From positions 1-32,225 of the forward strand of contig JBDRLU010000016.1 of assembly GCA_043812795.1 (NCBI GenBank): DNA of 32,225 nt, read 5' to 3'. The position numbers were made by a program, and so were the translations under genes. Shown here one piece after another: positions 14,461 to 21,910 of the stretch. This stretch comes from JBDRLU01 sp043812795 (GTDB lineage: Bacteria > Chloroflexota > Dehalococcoidia > Dehalococcoidales > UBA2162). A model generated the notes under the pieces. It made no database searches. It had not been told where the DNA came from and saw only the letters and a program-made list of their open reading frames with translations. Every line of letters starts with the position of its first letter. Positions within the stretch are counted from its first letter, which is position 1.

Positions 14461-15136
14461 ACTTACGCACCAGAATTTCCGCCAGCGCCAAATCGCTGGG
14501 CGTGGTTATCTTAATATTATCATACGAACCCATATAGAGCTTGACTTTATAACCTAACCGCTCGACCAGCGTCGCATCGTCAGTCACATCAACCTTTACT
14601 CGCTGGTAGGCTTGAGCAATAATATCGAAACGGAACACCTGCGGTGTCTGCACCGCCCAGAGGCGCTGCCGCGGGGGAGTACCCTGCACGAAATAGTCAT
14701 CGCCCGCCACTTTAATGGTATCGGTAACCGGTACGGCAGCGACGGCGGCGCCGGTCTCACTGGCTGCTTCGAGTCCTTTTTCGATTAAGTCATTCGTGAC
14801 GAGCGGGCGGGCGCCATCATGGATAACCACCCAGTCGCACTGTTGCAGTTCATTCAGTCCGGCAGCAACCGAGTCCTGACGGCGGCTACCGCCAAGACAA
14901 ACGGTCACGTTCGACCATTGTTGTGTTGCTGCCAGTTGCCGTCCCTGTTCCAGATTTGATTCGCTGAGGACGGCTACAATCTGGTCGATGGACGGACATT
15001 TTTCGAAGATATCAACCGCGCGGGCTAATGCTGGTTTCCCATGGAGCAAAGCAAATATTTTATCTACGCCTTCCATACGTTGACCGGAACCGGCGGCCAC
15101 GATAACCGCACCGACTTTTTGCCCTGCATTAGCCAT
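14453..15136 (-). CDS. ispD: 2-C-methyl-D-erythritol 4-phosphate cytidylyltransferase
   Basis: A 227-residue IspD that transfers CMP from CTP to methylerythritol phosphate. The N-terminal nucleotide site is AVIVAAGSGQRMEGVDK. Further signatures are VIHDGARPLV, VPVTDTIK and AVQTPQVFRFD. It is first of ispD-ispF. An AGGTAAAG element lies rather far, about 11 bases, before ATG 15136. The neighbourhood ispD-ispF-cysE-cysS matches the Bacillus order except that gltX, which sits between ispF and cysE there, is at 30161-31624 here. Confidence 0.97.
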   Translation of the reverse strand: MANAGQKVGAVIVAAGSGQRMEGVDKIFALLHGKPALARAVDIFEKCPSIDQIVAVLSESNLEQGRQLAATQQWSNVTVCLGGSRRQDSVAAGLNELQQCDWVVIHDGARPLVTNDLIEKGLEAASETGAAVAAVPVTDTIKVAGDDYFVQGTPPRQRLWAVQTPQVFRFDIIAQAYQRVKVDVTDDATLVERLGYKVKLYMGSYDNIKITTPSDLALAEILVRKYE

Positions 15137-15240
15137 GTTAGTTATTCTTTACCTGATACCCTGCGCTTAAGTTTATACTTGACTGGTTAACTGAGTTTAC
15201 ACGCATTCGTTTTGAAATTCAATGAAAGCAGGAGGGGGGA

Positions 15241-15277
15241 GTAAAGAAAAGGGAGTCCCGAAATTCGGGACTCCCTA
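15241..15277 (-). terminator. Intrinsic terminator after the 4Fe-4S gene
   Basis: On the minus strand the stem AGGGAGTCCCGAA/TTCGGGACTCCCT (12-13 bp, tiny loop) is followed by TTTTCTTTAC. It lies about 50 bases after the stop codon at 15325 and insulates ispD downstream. Confidence 0.85.
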
Positions 15278-15324
15278 AATCTCTCCTGCTCTTATTCTCA
15301 TCAATGAGGTTACATCAAATTAAC

Positions 15325-16053
15325 CTAATTCTTTTGTTTTACCTCGCCCCGAATGCCGATAGTGACATCGTGTAAAGGAATGTCCTTGCCACTCTGGCGG
15401 ACGGCTTCCCGGGCCAGATGGGCCAGCCCGAAGCAACAGGGTACTTCCATGTGTACTACGGTCAGGCTCTTTATTGAGGAGCGGCTCAAAATCTCAGTCA
15501 GCTTTTCCTGGTGCGCCGCAAAATCATCTAGTTTGGGACACGCGATAAGTAAAGCACGTCCGGCCAGGAAATCGGGGTGAAATCCGGCATAAGCAAACGC
15601 AGAACACTGGGCCGCCAGTACCAAATCGGCCCCTTGCAGGAAGGGCGCCGCCGACGGGACAAGGGTAAGCTGGACCGGCCAGTGGCCGAGCATGGATGGG
15701 GAGGCATCGGCTTCCTCCTGCCCGGCTTCGGCGACGTCCGGTCGAGTAAACTGAGTCACTGCGGCTGAAGGACAGCCGCAGTGTAATGTTTTTTCCGTCA
15801 CCTTTTTCTGGAGATGGCTCTTGACGGCGGCTTCATCAAAATCGTCCGCTTCTCTCTCTTCAATAATAATGGCGCCCTGCGGACACTCACCGAGGCAGGC
15901 ACCAAGCCCGTCACAGTAGTTCTCGCTAATCAGTCTAGCCTTACCGTCGACAATCTTGAGCGCACCTTCGATACAGGCCGTCGTGCACAGCCCACAGCCG
16001 TTACATTTTTCCTCGTCAATCTTGACTATCTTGCGTAAAGTTTTTGTTTTCAT
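15325..16053 (-). CDS. 4Fe-4S dicluster protein (Hcp-neighbourhood type)
   Basis: A 242-residue protein starting at ATG 16053, nine bases after GGAGG; a TTG at 16059 is too close to that site. A ferredoxin-like N-terminal domain has CNGCGLCTTAC as a full 4Fe-4S motif, then CDGLGACLGECP, in which the second cysteine of CxxCxxCxxxCP is leucine. More cysteines follow: HCGCPSAAV, AAQCSAFAYAGFHPDF, IACPKLDDF and VPCCFGL, suggesting further cofactor or metal contacts. I recall unnamed proteins of this build, often near hybrid cluster protein and Crp/Fnr genes. Its redox partner is unknown. It lies 18 bases after the zinc-ribbon gene and ends at a strong terminator. Confidence 0.85.
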   Translation of the reverse strand: MKTKTLRKIVKIDEEKCNGCGLCTTACIEGALKIVDGKARLISENYCDGLGACLGECPQGAIIIEEREADDFDEAAVKSHLQKKVTEKTLHCGCPSAAVTQFTRPDVAEAGQEEADASPSMLGHWPVQLTLVPSAAPFLQGADLVLAAQCSAFAYAGFHPDFLAGRALLIACPKLDDFAAHQEKLTEILSRSSIKSLTVVHMEVPCCFGLAHLAREAVRQSGKDIPLHDVTIGIRGEVKQKN

Positions 16054-16071
16054 TCTCAACTACCTCCAAAT

Positions 16072-16299
16072 TTACTTGGTCGCGCCCTTTAGCTCTTTCC
16101 ATCTTTCCTCGCCAAGGCATTCGCGGGCATGAGCACACCAATCGATGCAGGAAGGTACCTTCTCCCGATAGACTATTTCCTTACAACGAGGGCATCTTAC
16201 TTTAGCCTCGTCGGAGAAGATTTCGACCTCATAACCGCAGCCGGGGCATTTGTGCAGCGAGACTCTTAAATTTCTTAAATCCTGACCGGGACATTTCAT
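16072..16299 (-). CDS. Small zinc-ribbon protein
   Basis: A 75-residue protein starting at ATG 16299 (MKCPGQDLRNL), eight bases after GAGG; in-frame GTG 16308 and ATG 16305 are alternatives. It contains CPGCGYEVEIF and RCPRCKEIVYR, a classic four-cysteine ribbon, then CIDWCAHARECLG with three more cysteines. I recall similar short proteins starting MKCPGQ next to Crp/Fnr and Fe-S genes in anaerobes, sometimes labelled phosphohydrolase, but there is no HD motif here. It is first gene of the operon controlled by the FNR-type site at 16364-16377. Confidence 0.8.
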   Translation of the reverse strand: MKCPGQDLRNLRVSLHKCPGCGYEVEIFSDEAKVRCPRCKEIVYREKVPSCIDWCAHARECLGEERWKELKGATK

Positions 16300-16335
16300 G
16301 TTCATCACCTCGCTTTAATTTCAGGTTTCAACCCT

Positions 16336-16341
16336 ATTATG
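16336..16341 (-). promoter_or_regulatory. -10 element of the zinc-ribbon/4Fe-4S operon
   Basis: CATAAT on the minus strand predicts a transcript start at about 16329. No good -35 is present, as expected for an activator-dependent promoter, and an FNR-type palindrome takes its place. Confidence 0.45.
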
Positions 16342-16363
16342 ACGCACACCAAAGAATCAAACC

Positions 16364-16377
16364 ATGATTTAGGTCAT
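16364..16377. promoter_or_regulatory. FNR/CRP-type operator ATGA-N6-TCAT
   Basis: ATGATTTAGGTCAT is an inverted repeat with the TGA-N6-TCA spacing of FNR and CRP family sites. Its centre (16370.5) lies at -41.5 relative to the predicted start, the class II activation position. The only Crp/Fnr gene in the window ends 33 bp away. Confidence 0.5.
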
Positions 16378-16409
16378 ATATGGTAAAGAAAAGTAGCCTT
16401 GACTGTGGC

Positions 16410-17090
16410 CTAGAATTGGGGCGGGCCTTCACTCAAGATGCTGAGTTTGGTCGCATCGACAATGACAGTTTTACCACGGGTGGATCGGATAATGCCGCTG
16501 CTTTTCAGGCGGCTCATGACACGGATGGCAGTCTCAATGGTCGTGCCGGACATATCGGCAATCTCCTGACGGGTAAAGGGAAGGCTGGTACCTAGTTTTG
16601 AGGAAAGCATTAACAACGTGCGGGCAAGCCGCTGCTCGACACGCTCCCCAGCCAGGTCTCTCAGCCGGGCCTGGGCATCACGCAATCGCCCGCTAAGGAT
16701 ATCGATAATCCGTAAAGCCACCTGAGGGCGCTGCGCCAGAAAGGAAAGAAAGTCTTTCTTATTAAGAGCAAGTACTCTGGTGGCGGACTCCGCTTGAGCT
16801 GATGCCGGGTAGGGCTTATTTTCGAAAACCGCCACCTCACCGAACATTTCCCCCGGGCTGAAAAAGGCGACTATAAACTCTTTACCTGATGAAGAGTACT
16901 TGACGACTTTTACCTGTCCCTCGGCAATGATATAAAACCATTCGGGCACATCCCCTTCCCAGAAAATAAATTCACCGGCGGGGAAACTACGCTCGGTCGC
17001 CAGTTTAGCCAGCTCATCAAGTTCGTCACCAGTCAGGTCGGCAAAAATTGGCGTCAGCTTCAAGATTTGAGCTTTAGATTGGTCAGTCAT
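16410..17090 (-). CDS. Crp/Fnr family transcription regulator, cysteine-free
   Basis: A 226-residue regulator. Residues 10-120 form a cyclic-nucleotide-binding-like barrel (FPAGEFIFWEGDVPEWFYIIAEGQVKVV, FFSPGEMFGEVAVFENKPYPASAQAES), followed by the dimer helix and a winged helix (FTRQEIADMSGTTIETAIRVMSRLKSSGII). The CRP phosphate-binding Arg-Ser is replaced by A-S, so cAMP is unlikely. There is no cysteine at all, so it is not an Fe-S oxygen sensor. In the recognition helix E-T-A-I-R keeps the Glu and Arg of FNR, which contact TGA half-sites. The ATG lies six bases after TG-T-TATAAT without a Shine-Dalgarno, so the mRNA is probably leaderless. Confidence 0.93.
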   Translation of the reverse strand: MTDQSKAQILKLTPIFADLTGDELDELAKLATERSFPAGEFIFWEGDVPEWFYIIAEGQVKVVKYSSSGKEFIVAFFSPGEMFGEVAVFENKPYPASAQAESATRVLALNKKDFLSFLAQRPQVALRIIDILSGRLRDAQARLRDLAGERVEQRLARTLLMLSSKLGTSLPFTRQEIADMSGTTIETAIRVMSRLKSSGIIRSTRGKTVIVDATKLSILSEGPPQF

Positions 17091-17096
17091 AAATTG

Positions 17097-17105
17097 ATTA
17101 TAACA
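17097..17105 (-). promoter_or_regulatory. Extended -10 promoter, leaderless start of the Crp/Fnr gene
   Basis: The minus strand reads TG-T-TATAAT (17105-17097), six bases, then ATG at 17090. The predicted start of transcription is the A of the ATG. Confidence 0.6.
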
Positions 17106-17144
17106 GATGTGTACTGATGATGGCCCCCGTTTATGGAACTCGTG

Positions 17145-17173
17145 TTGACAATCGGCAGGCAGTCATCTATGCT
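17145..17173 (+). promoter_or_regulatory. Sigma70 promoter of the flavoprotein gene
   Basis: A perfect TTGACA (17145-17150), a 17-base spacer and TATGCT (17168-17173). The leader of about 40 bases ends with AAAGGAG before ATG 17220. Confidence 0.65.
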
Positions 17174-17219
17174 TTTAAATATTCTGTAAATTCTAAACTC
17201 ATTAGCAAAGGAGAATCAA

Positions 17220-18386
17220 ATGGCGGAGTATGATGTTGTCGTCGTCGGGGCCGGACCGGCCGGTCTGTGCGCGGCCAAGTCGGCTGCCGAAAAGGGCGCC
17301 AAAACGATTATTCTGGAGCGGAACACATCCATCGGGGTTCCGCCTGAGTCTTCCGCACTTATCCATGCCACACCTTATACTGAAGAAATCGTGAAATCAT
17401 TGCCGGAGCGGGTCATCCTACAGAGACCTAAACGGTGGTGCTTTTATGCCCCCAGCGGCAAGCGCTTGAAAGAGGCACCGAGGGGCCAACAGGGTGAAGC
17501 TCTGGTGTTGAGAGAGGAGTTCTACCGTGAGCTGGCCCGGCAGGCGATAAGAGCCGGAGCTGCCGTGGTACTCAACACGAACGTCGAAGGCCTCATTAAG
17601 GAAGGCGGACAGACGAAAGGGGTAGTCACCAATTCCAAGACTTTACCCAAAGTTATGGCAAAAGTAGTGGTCGCCGGCGGTGGTATTCCGTCGCGGCATG
17701 ACGGTATTACCCACCAGGAGGGGATGATACGGCCCGACGAAGCCTTCCGGACGAGTTTTATTCATGATGTCGTCGGCGTTAAAGGCGACCCCTATGCCCT
17801 GGAAACCGTTTTCGGGATGGATGTACGCCGGCATTGGACAACCTTATGGCCGCGTGGAGGCGACCGTTATATTCTTACTTCCAATACCCTCGAGCAGTTC
17901 GAGGAGATGAAGAAGGGGAAATATTTCCTCGGCCGCAAACTCAGGGATGCTTATCAGCTCTGGGTACATGAATATCTGGTCGGGAATATGGGGGGCCTGA
18001 TAATGCCCAATGGTATCGTCAGGGATGGCCTAATCCTGACCGGGGATGCCGCCGGTTACGAGGGGATAGCTCACGCTGTTGTCTCAGGACGCTGGGCGGG
18101 TGATATGGCTGCTCAAGCGGTCCATTCCGGCGATACCAGCATGGAAAACCTGATGGCCTATCAAAAAATGTGTTATGCCAAACTGCCCTACCTGAACCTG
18201 GTGGCTTCCATTTTTAAAGGTGGCCTGACCACGATGTTAAAAATACGTAATCTCAATTCCCATGAAGAGCTCGAGCGTGAGTTGACCAAGATGGCTGAGG
18301 CCGGTGAGTTCCTCGATGGTGAGATTGAATGCCCGACACCGGAAGAGATGCCGGATATGACCAGTGTGAGGGCGCAAAGTGAATAA
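17220..18386 (+). CDS. Geranylgeranyl reductase family FAD-dependent oxidoreductase
   Basis: A 388-residue flavoprotein. The N-terminal dinucleotide fold is YDVVVVGAGPAGLCAAKSAAEKGAKTIILE. The second FAD motif is GLILTGDAAGYEGIAHAVVSGRWAGDMAA, in the GDAAG...SG form of the geranylgeranyl reductase family. These enzymes saturate double bonds in prenyl chains of lipids, chlorophyll or quinones. The actual substrate cannot be read from the sequence; the MenA-like and MenG-like genes in the window make a quinone side chain one candidate. AAAGGAG precedes the ATG. No operon partner lies close; queF follows after a 160-bp gap holding a repeat. Confidence 0.85.
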   Translation: MAEYDVVVVGAGPAGLCAAKSAAEKGAKTIILERNTSIGVPPESSALIHATPYTEEIVKSLPERVILQRPKRWCFYAPSGKRLKEAPRGQQGEALVLREEFYRELARQAIRAGAAVVLNTNVEGLIKEGGQTKGVVTNSKTLPKVMAKVVVAGGGIPSRHDGITHQEGMIRPDEAFRTSFIHDVVGVKGDPYALETVFGMDVRRHWTTLWPRGGDRYILTSNTLEQFEEMKKGKYFLGRKLRDAYQLWVHEYLVGNMGGLIMPNGIVRDGLILTGDAAGYEGIAHAVVSGRWAGDMAAQAVHSGDTSMENLMAYQKMCYAKLPYLNLVASIFKGGLTTMLKIRNLNSHEELERELTKMAEAGEFLDGEIECPTPEEMPDMTSVRAQSE

Positions 18387-18402
18387 ACATACCCGAGGCA
18401 CG

Positions 18403-18497
18403 GTGTCACTCTGAGTGTAGCGAAGAGTCCGTATCTTTTACACTGATGTACGGATTCTTCGTCATCCCGTTTCTTCGGGATTCCTCAGAATGACATT
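18403..18497. repeat. TGTCA...TGACA-type palindromic repeat
   Basis: The ends GTGTCACTCTGAG and CTCAGAATGACA are imperfect inverted repeats, with internal hairpins such as ATCCCG TTTCTT CGGGAT and a GGATTCTTCG motif. Related segments lie at 27405-27512 and 30061-30144. Confidence 0.65.
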
Positions 18498-18547
18498 TTA
18501 GGAACATAGTATAGCTCGAGCACACCAAAACAATAGAGGTCTGGCTG

Positions 18548-18943
18548 ATGGACAAATACGATTCCCGGCGGTTTGATATTCAGAAAGAAGATGCCATCGA
18601 CGTGGCCGTGCTGGAAACGATGCCCTTCGAGTACCCCGGCTCGGCCACCGAAGTGGTCTATGACACCGATGAATTTACCGCCGTCTGCCCATGGACCGGC
18701 TTGCCCGATTTCGCTCACTTAATAATACGCTACATCCCCGGACACGCCTTGGTTGAGCTTAAATCGCTCAAATATTACCTGACTTCCTATCGCAACGTGG
18801 GCATCCTGCAGGAGCACGCCATCAACCGCATCCTGAATGATTTAGTTAAGCTGTTGCAGCCTGTTTCCATGTCAATCGAAGCCGAATTTAAAGAACGGGG
18901 CGGGATAAAGACCAGGGCTGTGGCCAAATACCCGAGAGATTAA
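18548..18943 (+). CDS. queF: NADPH-dependent 7-cyano-7-deazaguanine reductase (QueF)
   Basis: A 131-residue single-domain QueF, which reduces preQ0 to preQ1 in queuosine synthesis. The active site is EFTAVCPWTGLPDFA, with catalytic C47 and D54. The family motif ELKSLKYYLTSYRN and QEHAINRIL (E89, H90) follow. A GAGGT site lies seven bases before the ATG. I see no preQ1 riboswitch upstream, only a dispersed repeat. The 171-bp gap downstream contains no gene, only a short repeat-like stretch (CGACAGGCTCACCACGAGC). Confidence 0.96.
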   Translation: MDKYDSRRFDIQKEDAIDVAVLETMPFEYPGSATEVVYDTDEFTAVCPWTGLPDFAHLIIRYIPGHALVELKSLKYYLTSYRNVGILQEHAINRILNDLVKLLQPVSMSIEAEFKERGGIKTRAVAKYPRD

Positions 18944-19114
18944 TGTCTCATAAACAGGTGACAGGAAAAAACCGACTTTGACTTGCCCCTTAAGCTTTCC
19001 TCTTTCCGTTCACCTTTCGACAGGCTCACCACGAGCGGAAAATAATCTTACCATCTTCCGTAGCAAAGTATCGATTAGCTTCTTAGATATAAGTCAGTAA
19101 TCTGTGATTTTCGA

Positions 19115-20500
19115 TTATGCTTGCTTGCCTCTGGGCAGGGTCAGGTTAATGGCTTCGTTCAGGCTACTGACCGCAATAAGCTCGATGTCATGATGGACGG
19201 AAGCAGCCTTAGCCCCGGTTTTGGGGATGATACAACGTTTGAAACCCAGCCGGGCGGCTTCATCAATGCGGCGGTCGAGCTGCGGCACGGTGCGTAATTC
19301 CCCGCTTAATCCTATCTCTCCCATTGCTACCAGGTGGGGGTCGATACCGGCGTCACGGAAACTGGAAGCCACGGCAAGAGCGATACCTAAATCGGCGGCC
19401 GGTTCATCGATTTTGATACCGCCGGTGACATTGACCAGAATATCCTGATTACCAAGCCTCAGCCCGGCCCGCTTGCTGAGTACGGCCGTAATTAATAGCA
19501 GACGGCCAAAATCAACGCCGTTGGCGGTGCGGCGCGGCAAGCCGAAAGCGGTGGGGTTGGTCAGAGCTTGAAGTTCGACGAGGAGCGGCCGGCTCCCTTC
19601 CAGTACCGGCACGACCACCGAGCCGATAGCTTCCTCTCCGCGCTGCGAGAGGAATGCCTGCGACGGATTCTTCACCTCAATCAGGCCCTCTGCCTTCATT
19701 TCAAAGACACCAATCTCATTGGTCGAGCCAAAACGGTTTTTCACCGAGCGCAATATGCGGTAGGCACTGAAGGACTCCCCTTCGAGGTAAAGCACGACAT
19801 CAACGATATGCTCCAGGACACGGGGGCCGGCAATCGCGCCGTCCTTGGTAACGTGTCCGGTAATAAAGACCGGCACGGCACTGAGTTTGGCCCAGTGCAT
19901 CAATCTGGCCGTACATTCGCGCACCTGGGTAATGCTACCCGGCGTGGTCTCCATTTCAGGGAGACTGACCGCCTGGATGGAATCGATGACAACCAGGTCG
20001 GGGGATAACTCTTCCATCTGGCCCAGGATGACGTTCAGGTCAGTTTCGGCCAGGAGATAAATCTTCTCACCGGTTATGCCCAGGCGATTTGCCCTTAGCT
20101 TAATCTGACGGAGTGTTTCTTCCCCGGAGACATAGACCACTTTCCCGCGCGCCTCCGCTACCAGAGCAGCCACCTGAAGGAGAAGGGTGGACTTACCGAT
20201 ACCTGGCTCACCGCCGATAAGCACCAGCGAGCCGGTGACCAGTCCCCCACCCAGCACACGGTTGAACTCGGCCAGGGGTAGAGGGAGACGGTCGGTAGCT
20301 TCGAGACCAATTTGCGATAGCTCCTGGACGGGTCGAAGCGGGATAGCCGGGCGACGAGTTGCTACTGCCACCACTGTTTTTTCGACAAAAGTATTCCATT
20401 CCTGACAACTGGGACAGCGTCCCAGCCACCTGAGGCTTTCTTTACCGCACTGCTGGCAGACAAAGACAGTCCGGCTCTCGGCTTTCTCTGACTTGGCCAC
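19115..20500 (-). CDS. radA: DNA repair protein RadA/Sms
   Basis: A 461-residue RadA of normal length, a DnaB-like branch-migration helicase acting in recombination. The zinc finger has C15, C18, C29 and C32. The ATPase Walker A is GGEPGIGKSTLLLQ and Walker B is LVVIDSIQAV. The RadA-specific motif VKNRFGSTNEIGVFEM and a Lon-like C-terminal domain (NVTGGIKIDEPAADLGIALAV) follow. The start is GTG 20500. A GAGG lies 12 bases upstream, rather far, but TAAAGT lies exactly six bases upstream, so this too may be leaderless. Confidence 0.96.
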   Translation of the reverse strand: MAKSEKAESRTVFVCQQCGKESLRWLGRCPSCQEWNTFVEKTVVAVATRRPAIPLRPVQELSQIGLEATDRLPLPLAEFNRVLGGGLVTGSLVLIGGEPGIGKSTLLLQVAALVAEARGKVVYVSGEETLRQIKLRANRLGITGEKIYLLAETDLNVILGQMEELSPDLVVIDSIQAVSLPEMETTPGSITQVRECTARLMHWAKLSAVPVFITGHVTKDGAIAGPRVLEHIVDVVLYLEGESFSAYRILRSVKNRFGSTNEIGVFEMKAEGLIEVKNPSQAFLSQRGEEAIGSVVVPVLEGSRPLLVELQALTNPTAFGLPRRTANGVDFGRLLLITAVLSKRAGLRLGNQDILVNVTGGIKIDEPAADLGIALAVASSFRDAGIDPHLVAMGEIGLSGELRTVPQLDRRIDEAARLGFKRCIIPKTGAKAASVHHDIELIAVSSLNEAINLTLPRGKQA

Positions 20501-20506
20501 GAAGTA

Positions 20507-20535
20507 ACTTTACCTCATTTGGTGGAGAGAAAGCA
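20507..20535 (-). promoter_or_regulatory. Possible promoter of radA
   Basis: On the minus strand a weak TTGCTT is followed after about 18 bases by TAAAGT (20512-20507), then six bases to GTG 20500. The spacing matches the leaderless starts elsewhere in the window, but there is no TGn extension. Confidence 0.35.
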
Positions 20536-20647
20536 ACCATAAAGGGAGAGCGTTTTCATAATTTCAACAGGTATATCGGGTTGAAAGATTAGGCCATCCG
20601 AGTGTAAACTGGGTACAGAAAATAAAATATATTTTTACCGACGGAAA

Positions 20648-21031
20648 ATGAGACTATATGAGCCAACACAGATGATTAACGCATCCTATCACTATCAACC
20701 CTTTGTTGAGTTCGATAGGAGGGTGCGCGAACTGGAAGCGCAGCGGCAATACGGGACGAAACGCGACCCGGAAAGGCCGCCGCCGAGAGAACCCGGCGAT
20801 GGGTATATCATTTTCGGCCTTGTCGTGGGCGCAATTGCTGGTATCGCTTTGGGAGCGGCTATCGCCCTTTATTTCGATTTCCTGAGCAATGTCATCGGTC
20901 TGGTTAGTGGCGGTATCGCTGGTGGTGTCATCGGCACGATAATCGGCGGCGAAATCAAGAAACGCATCATTGCGAAGCGCCGTCATAAGGATACTGTTAA
21001 GCGGGAGGTACCCGCCCATGACAGCGATTAG
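20648..21031 (+). CDS. Glycine-zipper membrane protein
   Basis: A 127-residue protein with a charged, proline-rich N-terminal part (RRVRELEAQRQYG...PERPPPREPGDG) and two closely spaced hydrophobic glycine-rich segments (IIFGLVVGAIAGIALGAAIALYF and VIGLVSGGIAGGVIGTIIGG), then a basic tail. The repeated GxxxG spacing is a glycine zipper, typical of helix packing in membranes. A GGAAA lies just before ATG 20648; ATG 20672 is an alternative. Its last 14 bases overlap the ABC permease gene, so the two are probably coupled. Function unknown. Confidence 0.65.
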   Translation: MRLYEPTQMINASYHYQPFVEFDRRVRELEAQRQYGTKRDPERPPPREPGDGYIIFGLVVGAIAGIALGAAIALYFDFLSNVIGLVSGGIAGGVIGTIIGGEIKKRIIAKRRHKDTVKREVPAHDSD

Positions 21032-21854
21032 GTTGCTGAAAGAAAGGCCCTGGGGAATTGTCGGAGCAGTTATATTACTGGTTGTGATATTACTGGCTAT
21101 TCTGGCCCCACTCATTACCCCCTATTTTTACAACGAAATCAGTATCGATAATAGATTAGTACCGCCCGGCCATGGTTTTCTTATGGGCACCGATAACCTA
21201 GGCCGGGATATTTTCAGCCGGCTCGTCTATGGCACCCGCCCCTATGTAGCTGTGGCTTTGATGGCAGTCGGTACGGCTACTCTTCTCGGTTTCCTCCTCG
21301 GAATTCTGTCCGCATGCGCCCGCGGGAAAACAGATGCCTTTTTGCGGAGAGCGGTATTTGTTCCGGCAATTTTGTTAGCGGTGGTCTTTCTGCTGCTTAT
21401 CACCGTACGGACTTCTTCCCTCCCCCTTTTAATGATAAACGTTAATTACGATGCTCGATTGTTTATTATCTTTAGTGGCTTACTGCTTTCTTCAGTATTC
21501 CTACCATCGGTCTATGTTATCACGCGCGAAGCCATCTCTCCTGCCTTCGGACGGCGTATCATGCCATTACTGCCGCTCACTCTGGTCAACGTAGGGCTGG
21601 CCATCGGGGTGGCAGTCTTATTTATCGCCCTGCTGAGTTTTTACGGGCTCGGCGTCCCGCCTCCGACTCCCGAATGGGGCAATATGATTGGTGGTGCCGG
21701 ACGCCGGTATTTAATAACGGCGCCGTGGACAGTGTTGTGGCCAAGCCTAGCTATTATCATAACCGGCCTAGGTTCGCTTCTATTTGCAGTGGCGCTGCGT
21801 GAAATCTGGGTCGTCCGCCCTCCCAGGCCTTTTGATGCCTCCGAACAGAAGTAA
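21018..21854 (+). CDS. Lone DppC-like ABC transporter permease
   Basis: A 278-residue permease from ATG 21018, preceded by GGGAGG about 10 bases upstream. The N-terminus (LKERPWGIVGAVILLVVILLAILAPLI, then HGFLMGTDNLGRDIFSRLVYG) and C-terminus (SFYGLGVPPPTPEWGNMIGGAGRRYL) match oligopeptide permeases of the DppC/OppC type. The usual cytoplasmic EAA loop, which docks the ATPase, is shortened to ITREAISPAFGRRIMPLLP, without the YVxAAxxxGAS pattern. No binding protein, second permease or ATPase lies near. It may pair with partners elsewhere or have a changed role. Confidence 0.8.
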   Translation: MTAIRLLKERPWGIVGAVILLVVILLAILAPLITPYFYNEISIDNRLVPPGHGFLMGTDNLGRDIFSRLVYGTRPYVAVALMAVGTATLLGFLLGILSACARGKTDAFLRRAVFVPAILLAVVFLLLITVRTSSLPLLMINVNYDARLFIIFSGLLLSSVFLPSVYVITREAISPAFGRRIMPLLPLTLVNVGLAIGVAVLFIALLSFYGLGVPPPTPEWGNMIGGAGRRYLITAPWTVLWPSLAIIITGLGSLLFAVALREIWVVRPPRPFDASEQK

Positions 21855-21895
21855 TCGTATTTCTATCTGCTTTTCTTCTAACCATCTGCTCGCTC

Positions 21896-21904
21896 TGTTA
21901 TAAT
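21896..21904 (+). promoter_or_regulatory. Extended -10 promoter, leaderless start of polA
   Basis: TG-T-TATAAT (21896-21904), six bases AAACCC, then ATG 21911. No Shine-Dalgarno is present. Confidence 0.65.
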
Positions 21905-21910
21905 AAACCC

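Noticed and set aside
16410..17090. Classical oxygen-sensing FNR
   Set aside because: The protein has no cysteine, so it cannot hold the Fe-S cluster.
18387..18547. preQ1 riboswitch before queF
   Set aside because: The region is a dispersed palindromic repeat; no preQ1 aptamer pattern is visible.
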